Below, piece after piece: positions 42,201 through 54,081 of a stretch of DNA of 64,000 nt (position 1 is its first letter; each line of letters starts with the position of its first letter). The stretch lies in assembly GCA_043228905.1 (NCBI GenBank), contig JBHGNT010000010.1:4154001-4218000 (forward strand), given 5' to 3'. A program made the position numbers and the translations under genes. The notes below the pieces were generated by a model. That model searched no databases and was not told the origin of the DNA. It saw nothing but the letters and a program-made list of their open reading frames with translations. Source of the DNA: Azolla caroliniana (lineage: Eukaryota; Polypodiophyta).

Positions 42201-45200
42201 TTGTACCAGATTTTTTTACTTCTCTATTTAAAATTACAAAATTCCCTACTTTAGTGTTATTACAAAGACAATAGTTATTGCTATACTTCAAATCTAAGAA
42301 AAATCTTCAATACATGACACAATCTAAGGGAATTGCATTTTACTTGTTAGACATCAACATATGTATAAAAATTGGAACTCTTTACTAACCCATTCTATTT
42401 TTTCTATGAACATTAGGCATACGTGACACAAGAGGACACTTTGATTGGTACGTTGACAGTAAGGGAGTGCATATGGTATTCTGCAAAATTGAGGCTAGGT
42501 GCAAAAGAGGTAAAAAATCAAGGGATAGTGGACAATGCTATTTTAGAGATGGGACTAGAGGAATGTGCCGACACTCCAATTGGAAATTGGCACCTTCGTG
42601 GTATTAGTGGTGGTGAAAAGCGTCGACTTAGCATTGCAATTGAAATCCTCACACGTCCTCACCTTCTCTTCCTTGATGAGCCCACTAGTGGCCTTGACAG
42701 GTTTGTTGACATTCTTCCATCTTCTTGTTTGTTACAGTATGTATACGAATAATATAATATTTTATTGTCTTTTCAATATATTTGGTTACCCTTCATAAGA
42801 TCTAAGTAAGATTTGAAATGCGCGAAACTAATTGCAATATTGATCAAAGACCGTCTTAACATTCACCACATTTGAAATGTATTTGGTTGCTTCACATTTT
42901 GTATCACGTAAAGCTATTTTTTAGGGGCAAACTAGTATTGTGCATCATTTCCCACAGTAAAGAGTTATTGTGATGTAGGAAATATCAAACTCATGAGTCA
43001 TTCCTAGAACAATCAAATTCATTTCCTTACTATTGTAAGTATTCCATGGGATGTCTAAGTAGCCTTATGCAGAACCACAATACACTCTTCATTGTTTATT
43101 TACATAAACTTGGCAAAGTTGTTCACCTCGTGCTTTGGAACATAATGTCTTATGTATAGTCCTTAATAATGAGGGCATATATAAATGTCTTATTAGGGCA
43201 TTGAAAATCTCTCTAGTCTTCTTTTTAACACTATGATACCCAACAAAGTACTTCAGAGGCAGATGGTCTAATTTGTTTAGACAGTTTAAACTAGAATAAA
43301 TAGACTCCTTTAAGCATAATGAAATATCTTGATGCCTTTCCTTAATGACATTGTTATTGAGTATAAAGCATATTTTGAGATTAGGTAGGTCATATATAAC
43401 TTTCCCGTGCTTTCAATCTTGTCATTAACATTGAAGTTTCTTTTAACGATAATGTTATCTTTCATAAAAGGATCTGATATTTCCTATATTTGGCGAATAA
43501 TTTCTTCTTTCATATTTCTTTAAGTTGTAGTTTGGGTGTTCATTCTAAAGGATTTGATTTGTCTTTTTTGTTCTTTGCCTTGTCTAGTGCTTCTGCTTTT
43601 TGTGTGGTAAAAACTCTACAAAAGCTTGCCCAAGATGGTGGAAGAACAATTATTTCATCCATACACCAACCAAGTAGTGAAGTTTTTGAGCTCTTTGATA
43701 ACCTTTTCTTACTTTCGGGAGGCAAAACAATCTATTTTGGTGATATTGGAGGTGCATTTGAGGTAATAAATATTTGTGAGAATCATGGGAATACCCAAAG
43801 TGATTTGAATCAATAATGAACTAGTCCTCTTTAGTTAATGTGTTTCTTATAGGAAACATCAATATGCATTTGCATTGGCACATCTACACTCAAAACTTAA
43901 TACATCTTCCATAAACTTTATGAGTGGGGGTAGAGAAAGACGAATGTGTCTATTAATTCTTTGTTAGTTTATATCTTTGGGGGAATGGGGCACCTCCATC
44001 CATCTATCCAATGCATACCAAACTTTGGCTTTGCAATCTAATTTGGGTGTGCTAGTTGTCATACCCCAAAAACCCTCAAACTTGAAAGAGAAGTACTTTT
44101 GTCCTTATAGTGTGTGTTCTTCCTCAACTCACTCCACCCTAGGAAAACAAATTCCTTAGGTGTGTGTAAACGTTGCCATCATGCTTAAATATTTGTGTTT
44201 AATTTTTGTAGATATATATATATATATATATATAAACCCCTATTTATGTTTGTTACATTATTTGTGTAATATGGGAGTAAAAGAGCTCTATTTTCTTTAT
44301 CTACAACATTGATGTGAAATATTCTTCAAAATTACTTTTATAGCTCTTTGCATCCGTTGGGTTTCCATGTCCACCACTCCGCAATCCTTCAGATCATTTT
44401 CTTCGAGCCATTAATGCCGATTTTGATGTAGCACTCGGCGCCATGAAAAGCAAATTAAAACCTAAAAGTGTAAGGATTTTAATTGAAGAATATGAGGGGT
44501 GTGTGTGTGTAATTTACAATTCAAATCTAGGATGATAATTTCTCCATCTAAATGTAGGTTGGCGACCCTTTAAGTAATACCACATTGGATACTATGGCCA
44601 TCATCAACATCCTAGCAAGTACATACAAACGCTCCTCTACCGCGAGCCTTGCCACTTCGAAAGTTTATGAGATCTCTCAAATGGTGAAACACACTTCCAG
44701 TAACTTTCCATGTTTAAACTTTTTTTCTAGAATTGTTAAAATTTCTTCAATTGGATTTCATTATATATATCTAAGAAAGAAAATTGAGCCAACTTAACAA
44801 ATAAACATAGTTTGTTTTAAAGATTGTTGAGTTAAAAATGATTGTGCAAAACTTCAATATGTGTCAGATCTCTCGAATGGGAGTTTGCCCTATGCTATTG
44901 AGATAAGAACCCTTGTTGCCAACTAGGAGTTGGTAGCGACAACTTGAATTGAGCAGTTAAACAAGTTTTTAACGGTTTGACGGTTTAATTCAACTAGGTT
45001 CGGGCTTGAGCTGCCTTAGTTGGTTTTAACTTGGTTTGGCAAGCTTCAAGCCAAACTTATTGTTTTGGGCTAATCTATTCCCAAATTGGTTAAAGCGTAA
45101 TTAGTTTGTCCAAACGATTTAAGCCTTAGCCAACTAAGGGATTGGTTTGGTTCAAGTTTGAGAACCCCCAAACAGGTTAAGACTTAATTGGTTTAGTTTG

Positions 45201-48200
45201 GACAAGCCCAAACCGATTAAGCTGAAATCGAATCATTGCCGATTCCTATGCCAATCATACCAAGGATGCTTTCTTGACTATTTGTTAATGACAAACCTCA
45301 ATATTTCTTCAAAATATCCCTCCAAATATGTTAATCTTAAAGTTCCTAAAATGACAACCAACATAGTATGCGACTATGATTGAAAGATTGTTTACTTCAT
45401 TGCACTCCATAACAAATATTAGACCAAGTGCTTTTCTTTAAAATATAAACAAATATTACAAATGGTAGAATAAGTGAAGAGAGATAGCTCACCTTAAACA
45501 TAAATATAAATATTCCTATTCAAGTAACAAATATATAACCCATTCATTGAACCCAAAGATATCCTATCCTATCTCAACTATTTCTTTTGTATACATATGG
45601 ACAAAAAAGAAAACAAGTTTTACAATATAACCTTTAGAAACACAAATCGTTGCACTATGTGTGAACCATGCCTAGTCTTGTTCCTTAGTAAATGACCAAC
45701 ACATGGGAGATTATAGATGATAGTCTAAATGTGATCACCCTATGGGATAGTTACGCAAAATGACACCAACAAGGCCCCAAGGCCTTTGCCAAACAACAAT
45801 TAGAAGGGGTAGACATGGGTGGTGATGGCACCAATACGTTAGCTTTTGTACATATACCTTGACAAAATTAGGGACAAAGATTATTCACTTTTAGGAGGCA
45901 TTGCTTTTGGCATGTAGGAGTTGATTGCCTCATTGAATCTTGAGCTTTTAAAGTTGGAACAAAGCTCTTCTACTTATTCAAACTCTTATTAGTTTTGTGA
46001 TATTTTGTTCTTTCATTTACTTTCAATAGATAATTCAAAATGAAGACCGAAATGTGTTCACTAGACATGAGAAAATGATTAATATGTTTAAAAATGTTCT
46101 CATCTTTCTTTCGCTGCAACTCTTTCTTACTAGTAGACTAGAACTTCAACATATAAATTATGGTACAATGTATTCCATATACACACTAAATGTAACATTT
46201 TTTATTATTAGAATGGAGATTGTGTAGAGGTGTTTAGCAATCGAGCAAGCTTTTGGAGCCAGATGTGTACACTCACCTCTAGATCATTCAAAAACATGTC
46301 TAGAGATATGGGGTACTATTGGTTAAGACTATTCATCTACATTGTTGTTTCCTTATGCATCGGAACAATATATTATCGAGTTGGAACTACTTACAATTCT
46401 ATCATGGTACATACAAGGATGCCATCTTTTTAATGTTAATTTATGACTATATGTGTAGCTTGCATTTTCATACAATGTATACATGTTACATGCAGGGTAG
46501 AGCTTCTTGTATGTCCTATGTTTCAGGATTCTTAACATTCATGGCCATAGGTGGCTTTCCATCTTTTGTAGAAGACATGAAGGTAAATTTCTTTCATTCT
46601 TTGATTGGTACTATGTGATTCACCTCTCATTTACTCTTACATTATGTGATGATTTCATGTTTCACATACATGACCATTCATTTAGATTCTTCACATTCAA
46701 ATTAGCACTTACCAAATAAGGGTTGATGTTTTAAACAATTTCATTATGGTTTGATAGGTTTTTTATCGTGAACATCTAAATGGCCACTATGGAGTTACTA
46801 CTTTTGTATTGGCAAACTCCTTGTCTTCTTTTCCGTTCCTATTTCTTATATCATTGTCATCAGCCATGGTTTGTTACTTCATGGTGCAATTACACTCCGG
46901 CTTTGTACACTTTGTCTTCTTTGTCCTATGCTTATTTGCTGGGATGTTAGTTGTGGAGAGTTTAATGATGGCACTTGCTTCTGTAGTTCCGAATTATCTC
47001 ATGGGTATCATAGTAGGTTCTGGCATTCAGGTAAATATGTTTATAATGTGAATTGATGAAATCTATGCTATATGATGAAATGTGCTTAGGAGGATATTAA
47101 CAAATGTTGGTTGGTACACACATTATAGGGCATATATCTTCTTGTTGGTGGTTATTTCCGACTTCCAAGTGACCTACCAAAACCTTTTTGGAAGTACCCT
47201 TTGTACTACTTAAGCTTTCACTCATATTCTCTCCAGGTATGTGTACATGTAGATTAAAAGAGTAGTTTAATAATTACTTCAATAAAGAACTCACGAGTCA
47301 CAACTACAATGTTTTTTACTATATAATGTCATGCTTTACGGAGTCTTATGAACTACATGTGGATTAGGCACACACTCGTCATGATTAACCCTTCATATTC
47401 AAACTTCTCAAATCCAATGTGATCCATTTACTTACGAGTTACCTAAGTACCAACATTTGTATAGAATGCATGTAAGGGGAGGGAAGCCCGAGGGAAGAGA
47501 TAGGATATAAGAGAATAATGAGGGGTGAAGTTCTAGCTAGAGGAGATTTGTTGGACATTACATTATATATGGCTGAAATCAATCTTTTTTAAGTTTAATT
47601 GGAAAAATGCATTATATTCATGAATATTCACTTGATATTGTCAACCCTCTATCGAACAACAAAATGATGATGACTAATGTAGGGCCAAAACTAGGTTTGT
47701 TTGGACAAGTAACATTTTGAGTAGCGAGCTTCCTAAACTTCCCAAAATTGATCTGCTGTAAATCCTCATGCCACCTTTGATGTCTTATGTGGGCAATGTA
47801 GAGAGCTGAAATTAATTGGTTTTGGTTTATCTAGGGGATTAGTGTAGTGGATCCAATGGAGAAACAAAGCATCACATTGCCATAGTTTGGTGCTTTGCCC
47901 ATGTCTCCATGTGGTAGAGTCAAAATACTTGTATTGAGAAACTTCACATCTCAATCAAGATAACTGTGCATCATCTTAACAACGTTAACTATATTAGAAT
48001 CAAATCATCCAAATGAGATGTTATGCTATATTTATCAATTGAATTGGTGCTCATATATAGGTCAAGCTTTCGTCTCTTAATATAAATTGTGTTGCTCTAA
48101 TTACCTTTGAGATTGATGCGGGCACTTACCTTTGGTCCTTTCTCGGATGATCTATACTTGTTGAGATGGAAAATATTATAGACTATTTGTATATTGGTTT

Positions 48201-48703
48201 TGTCCACTTTAATTTTAATACCAATGGAGGATACTTTTTATGGAAAATTTGTGCCTCTCTAATTATTCATGTCATTCAAACAGATTTATATTTACATGGA
48301 TTATAAGTGTTAAGTAGCTATCAATTTAATAGTTTTAATGCGGTTAAAGTATGATTATATAAAACAATATAGTTTTTTTATTATAATTGTTATTTATGTA
48401 ATACTTGTTCAAAAGTGACAAAGTTTTTTATCTTAATATTAGGGCATGTACAAGAATGACTTTTTGGGACTTGTATTTGACAACAAGAAGAGTGAATCAA
48501 TATTTCTACCCAAGCTTACTGGGCTGCAAGTTCTTGTAGAGGGATTTGAAGTCATACCGAGCAGGTCTAAGTGGTGGGACCTTACCATTATGCTAGTGAT
48601 GGCATTGGGTTATAGGATAATTTTCTTCATCATGATCAAAATAAGAGATCGACAACAATCACGGTCATCACTATCATGTCCCTTACTTAACCGGTGGAGG
48701 TAA
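39293..48703 (+). CDS. ABCG (WBC) half-size ABC transporter, ABCG11-like (11 exons, 781 aa)
   Basis: Exons 39293-39914, 40659-40747, 42417-42700, 43588-43762, 44344-44469, 44558-44683, 46212-46406, 46496-46582, 46758-47030, 47129-47236, 48443-48703; total 2346 nt, all GT-AG and in phase. Nucleotide-binding domain first: Walker [10 protein letters not shown] (193-201), signature GISGGEKRR (SGGE from about 301), Walker B LLFLDEP (Asp about 324), H-loop SSIHQPSSE (His about 358). Then the ABC2-type membrane domain with about six helices ([48 protein letters not shown]). This clade dimerises at the plasma membrane and exports cuticular lipids or related compounds; the substrate here is inferred. 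A long acidic and His/Asn-rich N-terminus precedes the domain. No inactivating change seen. Introns 1, 2 and 6 hold repeats. Confidence 0.92.
40190..40580 (+). repeat. Degenerate minisatellite (unit about 38 bp) in ABCG intron 1
   Basis: About ten imperfect copies of a unit like agaagaacccattagttgac followed by accatctttgttt. Units vary in length and sequence, so the array is old. Confidence 0.75.
44211..44233. repeat. (TA)n microsatellite
   Basis: About eleven TA units in ABCG intron 4. Confidence 0.9.
44945..45230. repeat. aaccggtt-rich repeat in ABCG intron 6
   Basis: Built of short ggtttaa, aaccgattaa and ccaaac motifs in both orientations, with self-complementary potential. Similar in character to the hAT-like MITEs at 49.5-51.1 kb. 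Ends could not be defined. Confidence 0.45.
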
Positions 48704-49526
48704 CACCAACATCTACATACATCTATCACAACATCTCAAGTCTTCTTTTGTATATAGTGAAGTATACGATCATAACTCAACTCCAAATCTACATAAAAAA
48801 CTATGAGATTTAATATTGTGCTCTATACCAAATGCTATCATTCTTTTCAATCTTTCAATAAGTATCATCATACTCTTCATAAACAAAAAAGTTAAGAAAT
48901 CCAATGTATGTCATTTAGTTAGTGCTAAATTTACCCCTCTCATTCTCAATTACATTAGGCAGATGTTTATAAGATTCAAATGTTTTACGTCAAAATAAGC
49001 TTGATATAACCAGTTTTTACCTCATTTCTGTATTTCAAGATAATGTAACGAGATATGTTTTTTTTTTCTAATAATTCAAATATGAAGCATTATATTGGTG
49101 CAAATCATAGTTCTTTTCTACAACCCAAATTGTTACTATGTGCAAACACCACCGGTATTCTCAAATTTATAGCTCAATATCAATGTTTTGTGCCATTTGC
49201 ATTTCATTATTAGCTAGTCATCACTTTGTAAGATCGTTGGAATATTACAAACACACACTATGGATTGAATATGTGAATGTGTTAGATATTGCTCATATCA
49301 CGTTCTCTTGTACAATCTTGTTAATATGGTTCACATTGTTCTACATTTTGTAACAATTGACATGCATTTCCTATCTTTCGTTTTGATTTACCACAATTGC
49401 TAACTTTGTAGTCATTTTTTACCATCATCTTCCTCTTGTGGCTTATATTGTAAAAAATTAAAATGATGGATGTTTGTCTTTCCTTTCCACAAATTCCAAC
49501 TAAACCATGTCTATATATTCCTTGTT
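48704..49526. other. Downstream flank of the ABCG gene
   Basis: AT-rich DNA after the ABCG stop codon, expected to hold its 3' UTR and polyadenylation site. Short open frames are not convincing. No repeat recognised. Confidence 0.4.
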
Positions 49527-49537
49527 AGTATGTATGC

Positions 49538-50165
49538 GCCCAGTTCGGTTTCATGCCCTTGAAACCAAATTGAACCATTTATACATAATAGAACCAAACC
49601 AAACCGTTTTAGAACTACTAAGTCATTTAAACCAAACCGTTAAAGGAAAGGTGAAGTCAAACTATTTAAGTTAGATTAAATAAACTAGAGAACATTTATT
49701 TAAAATAGTATTAAATTAAAATAAATCATACTAGAAAACCATTTAAGTTAAATTAATCAAATATTAAACTATTAAAGAAAAGAAGGAAAGTGGGGGGCAA
49801 ATAACGCTTTCCAAATTTGGGGGGGGGGGGGGGGGGGGGGGAGGAGGGGATAGCCAAAATTGGGGGGCAAATAGCGCTTTCCTTAAAGAAATGTAAAATA
49901 ATTAAGTAAAAACCAATAAACCTTAGTTTCACAACCAAACTGAACTATTTATTCATAATTGGAACCAAACCAAACCATTTAATGATTTTCAAACCTATAA
50001 ACCATTAAATCATGGCTTAAACGGATAAACCTTAGTTCACAACCAAATTGATCTATTTATTCATAATTGGAACCAAACTAAACCGTTTAATGTTTTACAA
50101 AGCTATAAACCATCAAATCACGGCTTATAACGGTTCACTTTAGATTGAGTTGAACTAGGGCCCAA
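49538..50165. mobile_element. hAT-like MITE, degenerate copy
   Basis: Begins gcgcccagttcggttt and ends gagttgaactagggccca, an imperfect inverted repeat. The interior is filled with accaaaccaaaccgttt and ataaaccatt motifs, as in the better preserved element at 50700-51132. It is interrupted near 49790-49885 by a G-rich block. No clear target duplication found. Confidence 0.5.
49790..49885. repeat. G-run flanked by a 22-bp direct repeat
   Basis: tggggggcaaataacgctttc at about 49791 recurs with one change (tagcgc) at about 49860. Between them is an uninterrupted run of more than 20 G (about 49819-49841). The run could form a quadruplex and may also be an assembly problem. Confidence 0.8.
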
Positions 50166-50699
50166 ATTAAGTTGTTAGGATACTTTGCTACAACGAAAAA
50201 TTGGAACTAATCATCAAGAAAGAGCTCTCCATTTAATTATGTAAAGCAACGAATGTGTGCCATATACAAACTAGGGAATAGTTTGTGCCTTTCCTTGTAG
50301 AGGCATGAGAAATTTTTTGAAGTACATGACACACTCTTGTTTAAGAAGTTCCTAAGAGAGTGATCAAGGATCACTCGTCAAAATGAAATTGACTATATTG
50401 TGGCATATTCTTTTCATGTTAATGTTTGGAAAAACAACGTGAGGAATGCAAAGACAGTTGCTCCAACAAAGCATACAATGGTAGGGCCTAGCGTAACTCG
50501 AGTTATGACTCATGTGCTCAAAAGTGAACAAATACTGTATGACTCAATAGTTGTAATGAGAGAATCAATTGTAGAATGCCATTCTATGGCTATTTGATTA
50601 AATTCATAACCTACATCATATTTTGGGTGGTGAACTGCCATGTATTCCACATCTTTGTCGCAATATCTTATATCACTCCATTGCTCAAACTGTCACATC
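50166..50699. other. Unassigned spacer between two MITE copies
   Basis: AT-rich DNA with one 65-codon open frame (50400-50597) that matches nothing I recognise. The last eight bases are the left target duplication of the next MITE. Confidence 0.35.
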
Positions 50700-51132
50700 T
50701 AGCAATGGGCGTGGTTCGGTTTCGGTTTCTTGGCCTTGAAACCAAACCAAACCATTTATGAAAAATTTAAACCAAACCATTTATGAAGCCATTTAAACCA
50801 AACCATTTATGAAAAATTTAGAACCAAACCAAATCGGTTTATCATAAATCAAAACCAAACCAAACCTATAAACCAATAAACCAATAAACCTTCAAAACTT
50901 TTAAACCTTTAAACCAAACCACATAAGCCGAAACCGCTAAACCGTGAAATTCAAAATGAAACCGAACCGAAACCGCTAAACCATGAAATTCAAAACTGAA
51001 CCAAACCGAAACCAAACCAGATCATAATATTTGAAACCAAACCAAACGATTTATTTATCTTTGAACCAATAAACCGTTAAGCCATGGCTTAACGGATCGG
51101 ATCAGTTTGAGCCGAAATTGTGCCCATTGCTA
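50700..51132. mobile_element. hAT-type MITE, 433 bp
   Basis: Terminal repeat tagcaatgggc at the left and its complement gcccattgcta at the right. It is flanked by an 8-bp duplication with one mismatch, gtcacatc (50692-50699) and gtcgcatc (51133-51140), the length typical of hAT elements. The interior is rich in ccaaaccaaacc and ggtttcggttt. No coding capacity. Confidence 0.85.
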
Positions 51133-51137
51133 GTCGC

Positions 51138-51325
51138 ATCATTTGATTACCCCTTTTGTAGAGCGAACCCTTATTCCCAGCTCCATGATGGTTTGGTTGC
51201 CCAAACTCCTATATCAAATCCCAAAACTGTTGGATCATTTGATTGCGCTTTTTGTAGAGGGACCCTTTCTCCTAGCTCTATGATGGTTTGGTTGCCCGAA
51301 CTCCTATATCAGATCCCAAGGCCTT
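51138..51325. repeat. Tandem duplication of about 96 bp
   Basis: atcatttgatt(a/g)c(c/g)c begins at about 51138 and 51234; both copies contain atgatggtttggttgccc and aactcctatatca. It appears to derive from the C-terminal end of the adjacent minus-strand Copia relic. Confidence 0.75.
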
Positions 51326-51490
51326 TATAAAGAGATTTGCACAATTGCCCTCAGTGAAACAATTTTGCATCTCTAACATCTCCATCCAAAATGATTTCAT
51401 GTATGAAGTGGCTTCGGATCTCCATATGACTGGTCTTTACCCGTAGAACAAAAGATTTTTCACTACAATTGTCACATTTGCTCTATATAT
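51325..51490 (-). pseudogene. Copia RNase H C-terminal relic
   Basis: On the minus strand: SFVLRVKTSHMEIRSHFIHE followed by DGDVRDAKLFH, a stop, and GQLCKSLYKG. This matches the H(I)E-RYHF-IRE...ADI-TK end of Copia RNase H. Only this fragment remains; frames are broken and no LTR is seen. Confidence 0.6.
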
Positions 51491-51992
51491 CAACAACCCA
51501 CACAATTAACTTCAAGTTTAGAAATAAGAAACGGTTCAGTTTCAACTATACTGAACCACAAAATCAAGTCTTAACAACCATGATTTAAGCGTTTTGGTTC
51601 AAGTTTGAAATTTTGTAAACATTTTATTTTGGGCAAATTGAAATTTAGATGCTTGTCATGATAAAAGTATGATCTTGAAGTTTCTTCTATGGCTTGAGCA
51701 TCACCTAAATGGTGTGAAAGACTAGCACAAACCTATAGAAGTCCAAACAACTTATCATGATTCTCCAAAGTGTAATAAGGCAACCCAATCATCATTAGCT
51801 CATGGATGGGCAAGAAGAGACACACATGTATCATGTTTTAGGTAGAGTATCATTGCTACTTCACATGCATAAAACTTCACTACTCTGCATTTTCCTTTTA
51901 TTTTACGAGGTATCATTGATTTGTTTAGTCAAATGAAAAGTTGGTGCAAAACTAACTTAGTTCATTAAAAAGAAAATCTTCACAGACATAAG

Positions 51993-52427
51993 TGTTACCG
52001 GCCGGCAAAGGAGTCCAGAGTGGGAAACGGAGAGTTATTTAAGTAGTAGGAATGTGGTTGTAATTAAGCTATGAGTGTGGACAGACGGACCAGAATCGGT
52101 ATGCCGTTCCGGATCCGGACCGATCCCGAATAGGTGCGGATGGCACCGTTTTGTAATACATACCGGAAACCTATTTAAAGGCCCGGATACAATGTAATGA
52201 ATGGCGGTTAATTAATAAAAGCTTAGCGTTGTTATCTCTCTGTGTTGATTGTCGTTCTGTCTTAATTGTTATATCTTACGCGTGTGATTTTGAAAGACGA
52301 TCATGCTAAGTAACTTAATTGAGTCAGATTAAGCGTTGAGTCTAATCTGGTTGCCGTAACACCCTTTGGTGAAGTGTCTTCCGTAGACACTCTGTGTTAG
52401 GCCATTGTCCGGCCCTAAGAGTTAACA
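51993..52427 (+). repeat. 5' LTR of the TR-GAG element
   Basis: 435 bp, tgttaccggccggc...gagttaaca. A taataaa-type AT-rich motif lies near 52213 and a gcgtgtgattttgaaagacg block at about 52280-52300. Four of its first seven bases differ from the 3' LTR. Confidence 0.88.
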
Positions 52428-52434
52428 CAGTTTT

Positions 52435-52450
52435 TGGCGACCACGATTCC
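52435..52450 (+). other. Putative primer-binding site of the TR-GAG element
   Basis: tggcgaccacgattcc starts eight bases after the 5' LTR and begins with the TGG expected opposite a tRNA CCA end. The tRNA partner was not identified; the spacing is unusual. Confidence 0.4.
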
Positions 52451-52460
52451 TGCTTTTGCA

Positions 52461-53537
52461 GCGAACGACGACACGGATGGATGTCTAGATCAACGCACGA
52501 CCTGGTTACAGATCGAACTCGACGCCTTGGCCGAAAGGCAAAGGAGACGCGAGGCTTTCCAGCAAGCAGCGCAGGAAATTAGAGCGGATCACTCGTTTTC
52601 CAACGTAATCCAGAGAGTAGCGGAGGACTCCCTCTGGTTACAGCAAACATCGCACCCGGACGACGGCAGCAGCCTAAGCAGCCTCCGGGAAACCGAATCC
52701 CTTCTCCATGCGTTGGCAAACGGAGAAGGCGAAGCAGAAGCCTTTTCAGCATATGAATCAGACTCCGAAGGGGAATACAGTGTGCACACGAACTACCGTA
52801 GCAGCAACGAAACCCCGGGCGGACCGGAGGACGAAGGATCAAATACCTTACTGACACCGGAACCGGAAGTGCTAACGCTGGAACCCCCGAAACCAGCAGA
52901 GGAAGAGCGACCTCCGACACTGGAAGTCGAAGAGGAGAGGCCTTCGTCACCAAAAGAAGAGGAAAAACCACCGACGCCGGAAACAAATCGGGAAAAACCG
53001 TGGACGCCGGAGAAAATTCCGGAACGAGCACCAACACTACCAGTCCGCGCACCGATACCAGACAACGACATGCCGTTCCAGTACTCCAAGTATAGAGATG
53101 ATCCGGACGCGGAAGCTCATGTGCACGCCTTCGAACAGACATGGGAAGCCAACCATGTGTCTCAATGATTGACCCCGGATGAAGAAGAACGCTCTAAGAT
53201 AGCGGAATTCGGCGTCACATTGGAGGGACCGGCAGCAAGATGGCGCCGGACACAGGACCCGTCTACTATCAACACCTTTGCAGAGTTAAAAGCTAAATTC
53301 TTGCATTTTTTCCAAAAGGAGGTGGACCAGACTGTAATGGTAGGCTTATTTTATACCATCCGACAAGAAGCAGGGGAGAGCATTCCCCAATTTGTCATCC
53401 GGTTTCAACGGATGCATAGTCAGCTTACCCGCGCACCCCCGGAGGAGGAATTACAGACTATATTCCTAAACGCGCTCTGGGAACCCCTACGCACGGTTTG
53501 CACGGTAATTGACTTCCGCACAAGTACCATCGACTAG
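52461..53537 (+). pseudogene. Gypsy-type GAG (retrotrans_gag), interrupted
   Basis: An open frame runs from the primer-binding-site region to 53168 and continues in the same frame (53169-53537) after a single TGA. It holds a coiled N-terminal part rich in Glu/Arg/Gln, a long Pro/Glu-rich tract (about 52860-53040), then the gag core (MPFQYSKYRDDPDAEAHVHA, FGVTLEGPAARWRR, FAELKAKFLHFFQKEV, GESIPQFVIRFQRM). No in-frame ATG lies before the gag core (53069), so translation start is uncertain: a non-ATG start, an upstream spliced start or decay are all possible. A TAG follows at 53535-53537. Confidence 0.8.
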
Positions 53538-53647
53538 GTCATTGACCGGGTGAGAGAAATGGAAAAGACAAGCTCCTGGCTTACACTGGGAGCACTCCAA
53601 TGGGCGCTACCGTCCGATGATGACCTCCGGTTTCGGCAAGCAATACA

Positions 53648-53935
53648 GTGCACAACCTGCTTGAATTCCGGACACTCGATCTAGAATGCACTATGAGAAC
53701 GCAATGCGTAATCTGTCAATCCAAGGGCCATACGACGAATAGGTGCGAGTATAATCTATTGAATTGGCAAGCACCGCCTGTACGACAAATTGAGCCACGC
53801 AGCAGCCAGGATGAAGAAGAGGAACGCTGGCGGCGAATGGACCGCGACCGACTAGCACAGGATGTCCGGTACGGCGAGCCGATAACTGGGGAGAATGAGG
53901 CCGGTAAGGGTTCGAGAGGACCAACGGACAAGTAA
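53648..53935 (+). pseudogene. GAG zinc knuckle, separated from the gag core
   Basis: Contains CVICQSKGHTTNRC, a C-x2-C-x4-H-x4-C knuckle, followed by an Arg/Asp/Glu-rich tail. It lies in a frame different from the gag core after a stop and a frame change, so it was probably the C-terminal part of the same GAG protein. RNA binding is expected from the knuckle. Confidence 0.75.
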
Positions 53936-54081
53936 CGTCACACTAATAATAATAATAACAAAAAAAAAAAAACAATCATGCAAAAGTGAGGAATGAATGG
54001 ATGAAAGAACGAGGAGCGAAAAGGTACGTAGTGGGCATTTAAAGCGCCACCAAAGGACATAATGCTATTTTAGTACACGAC

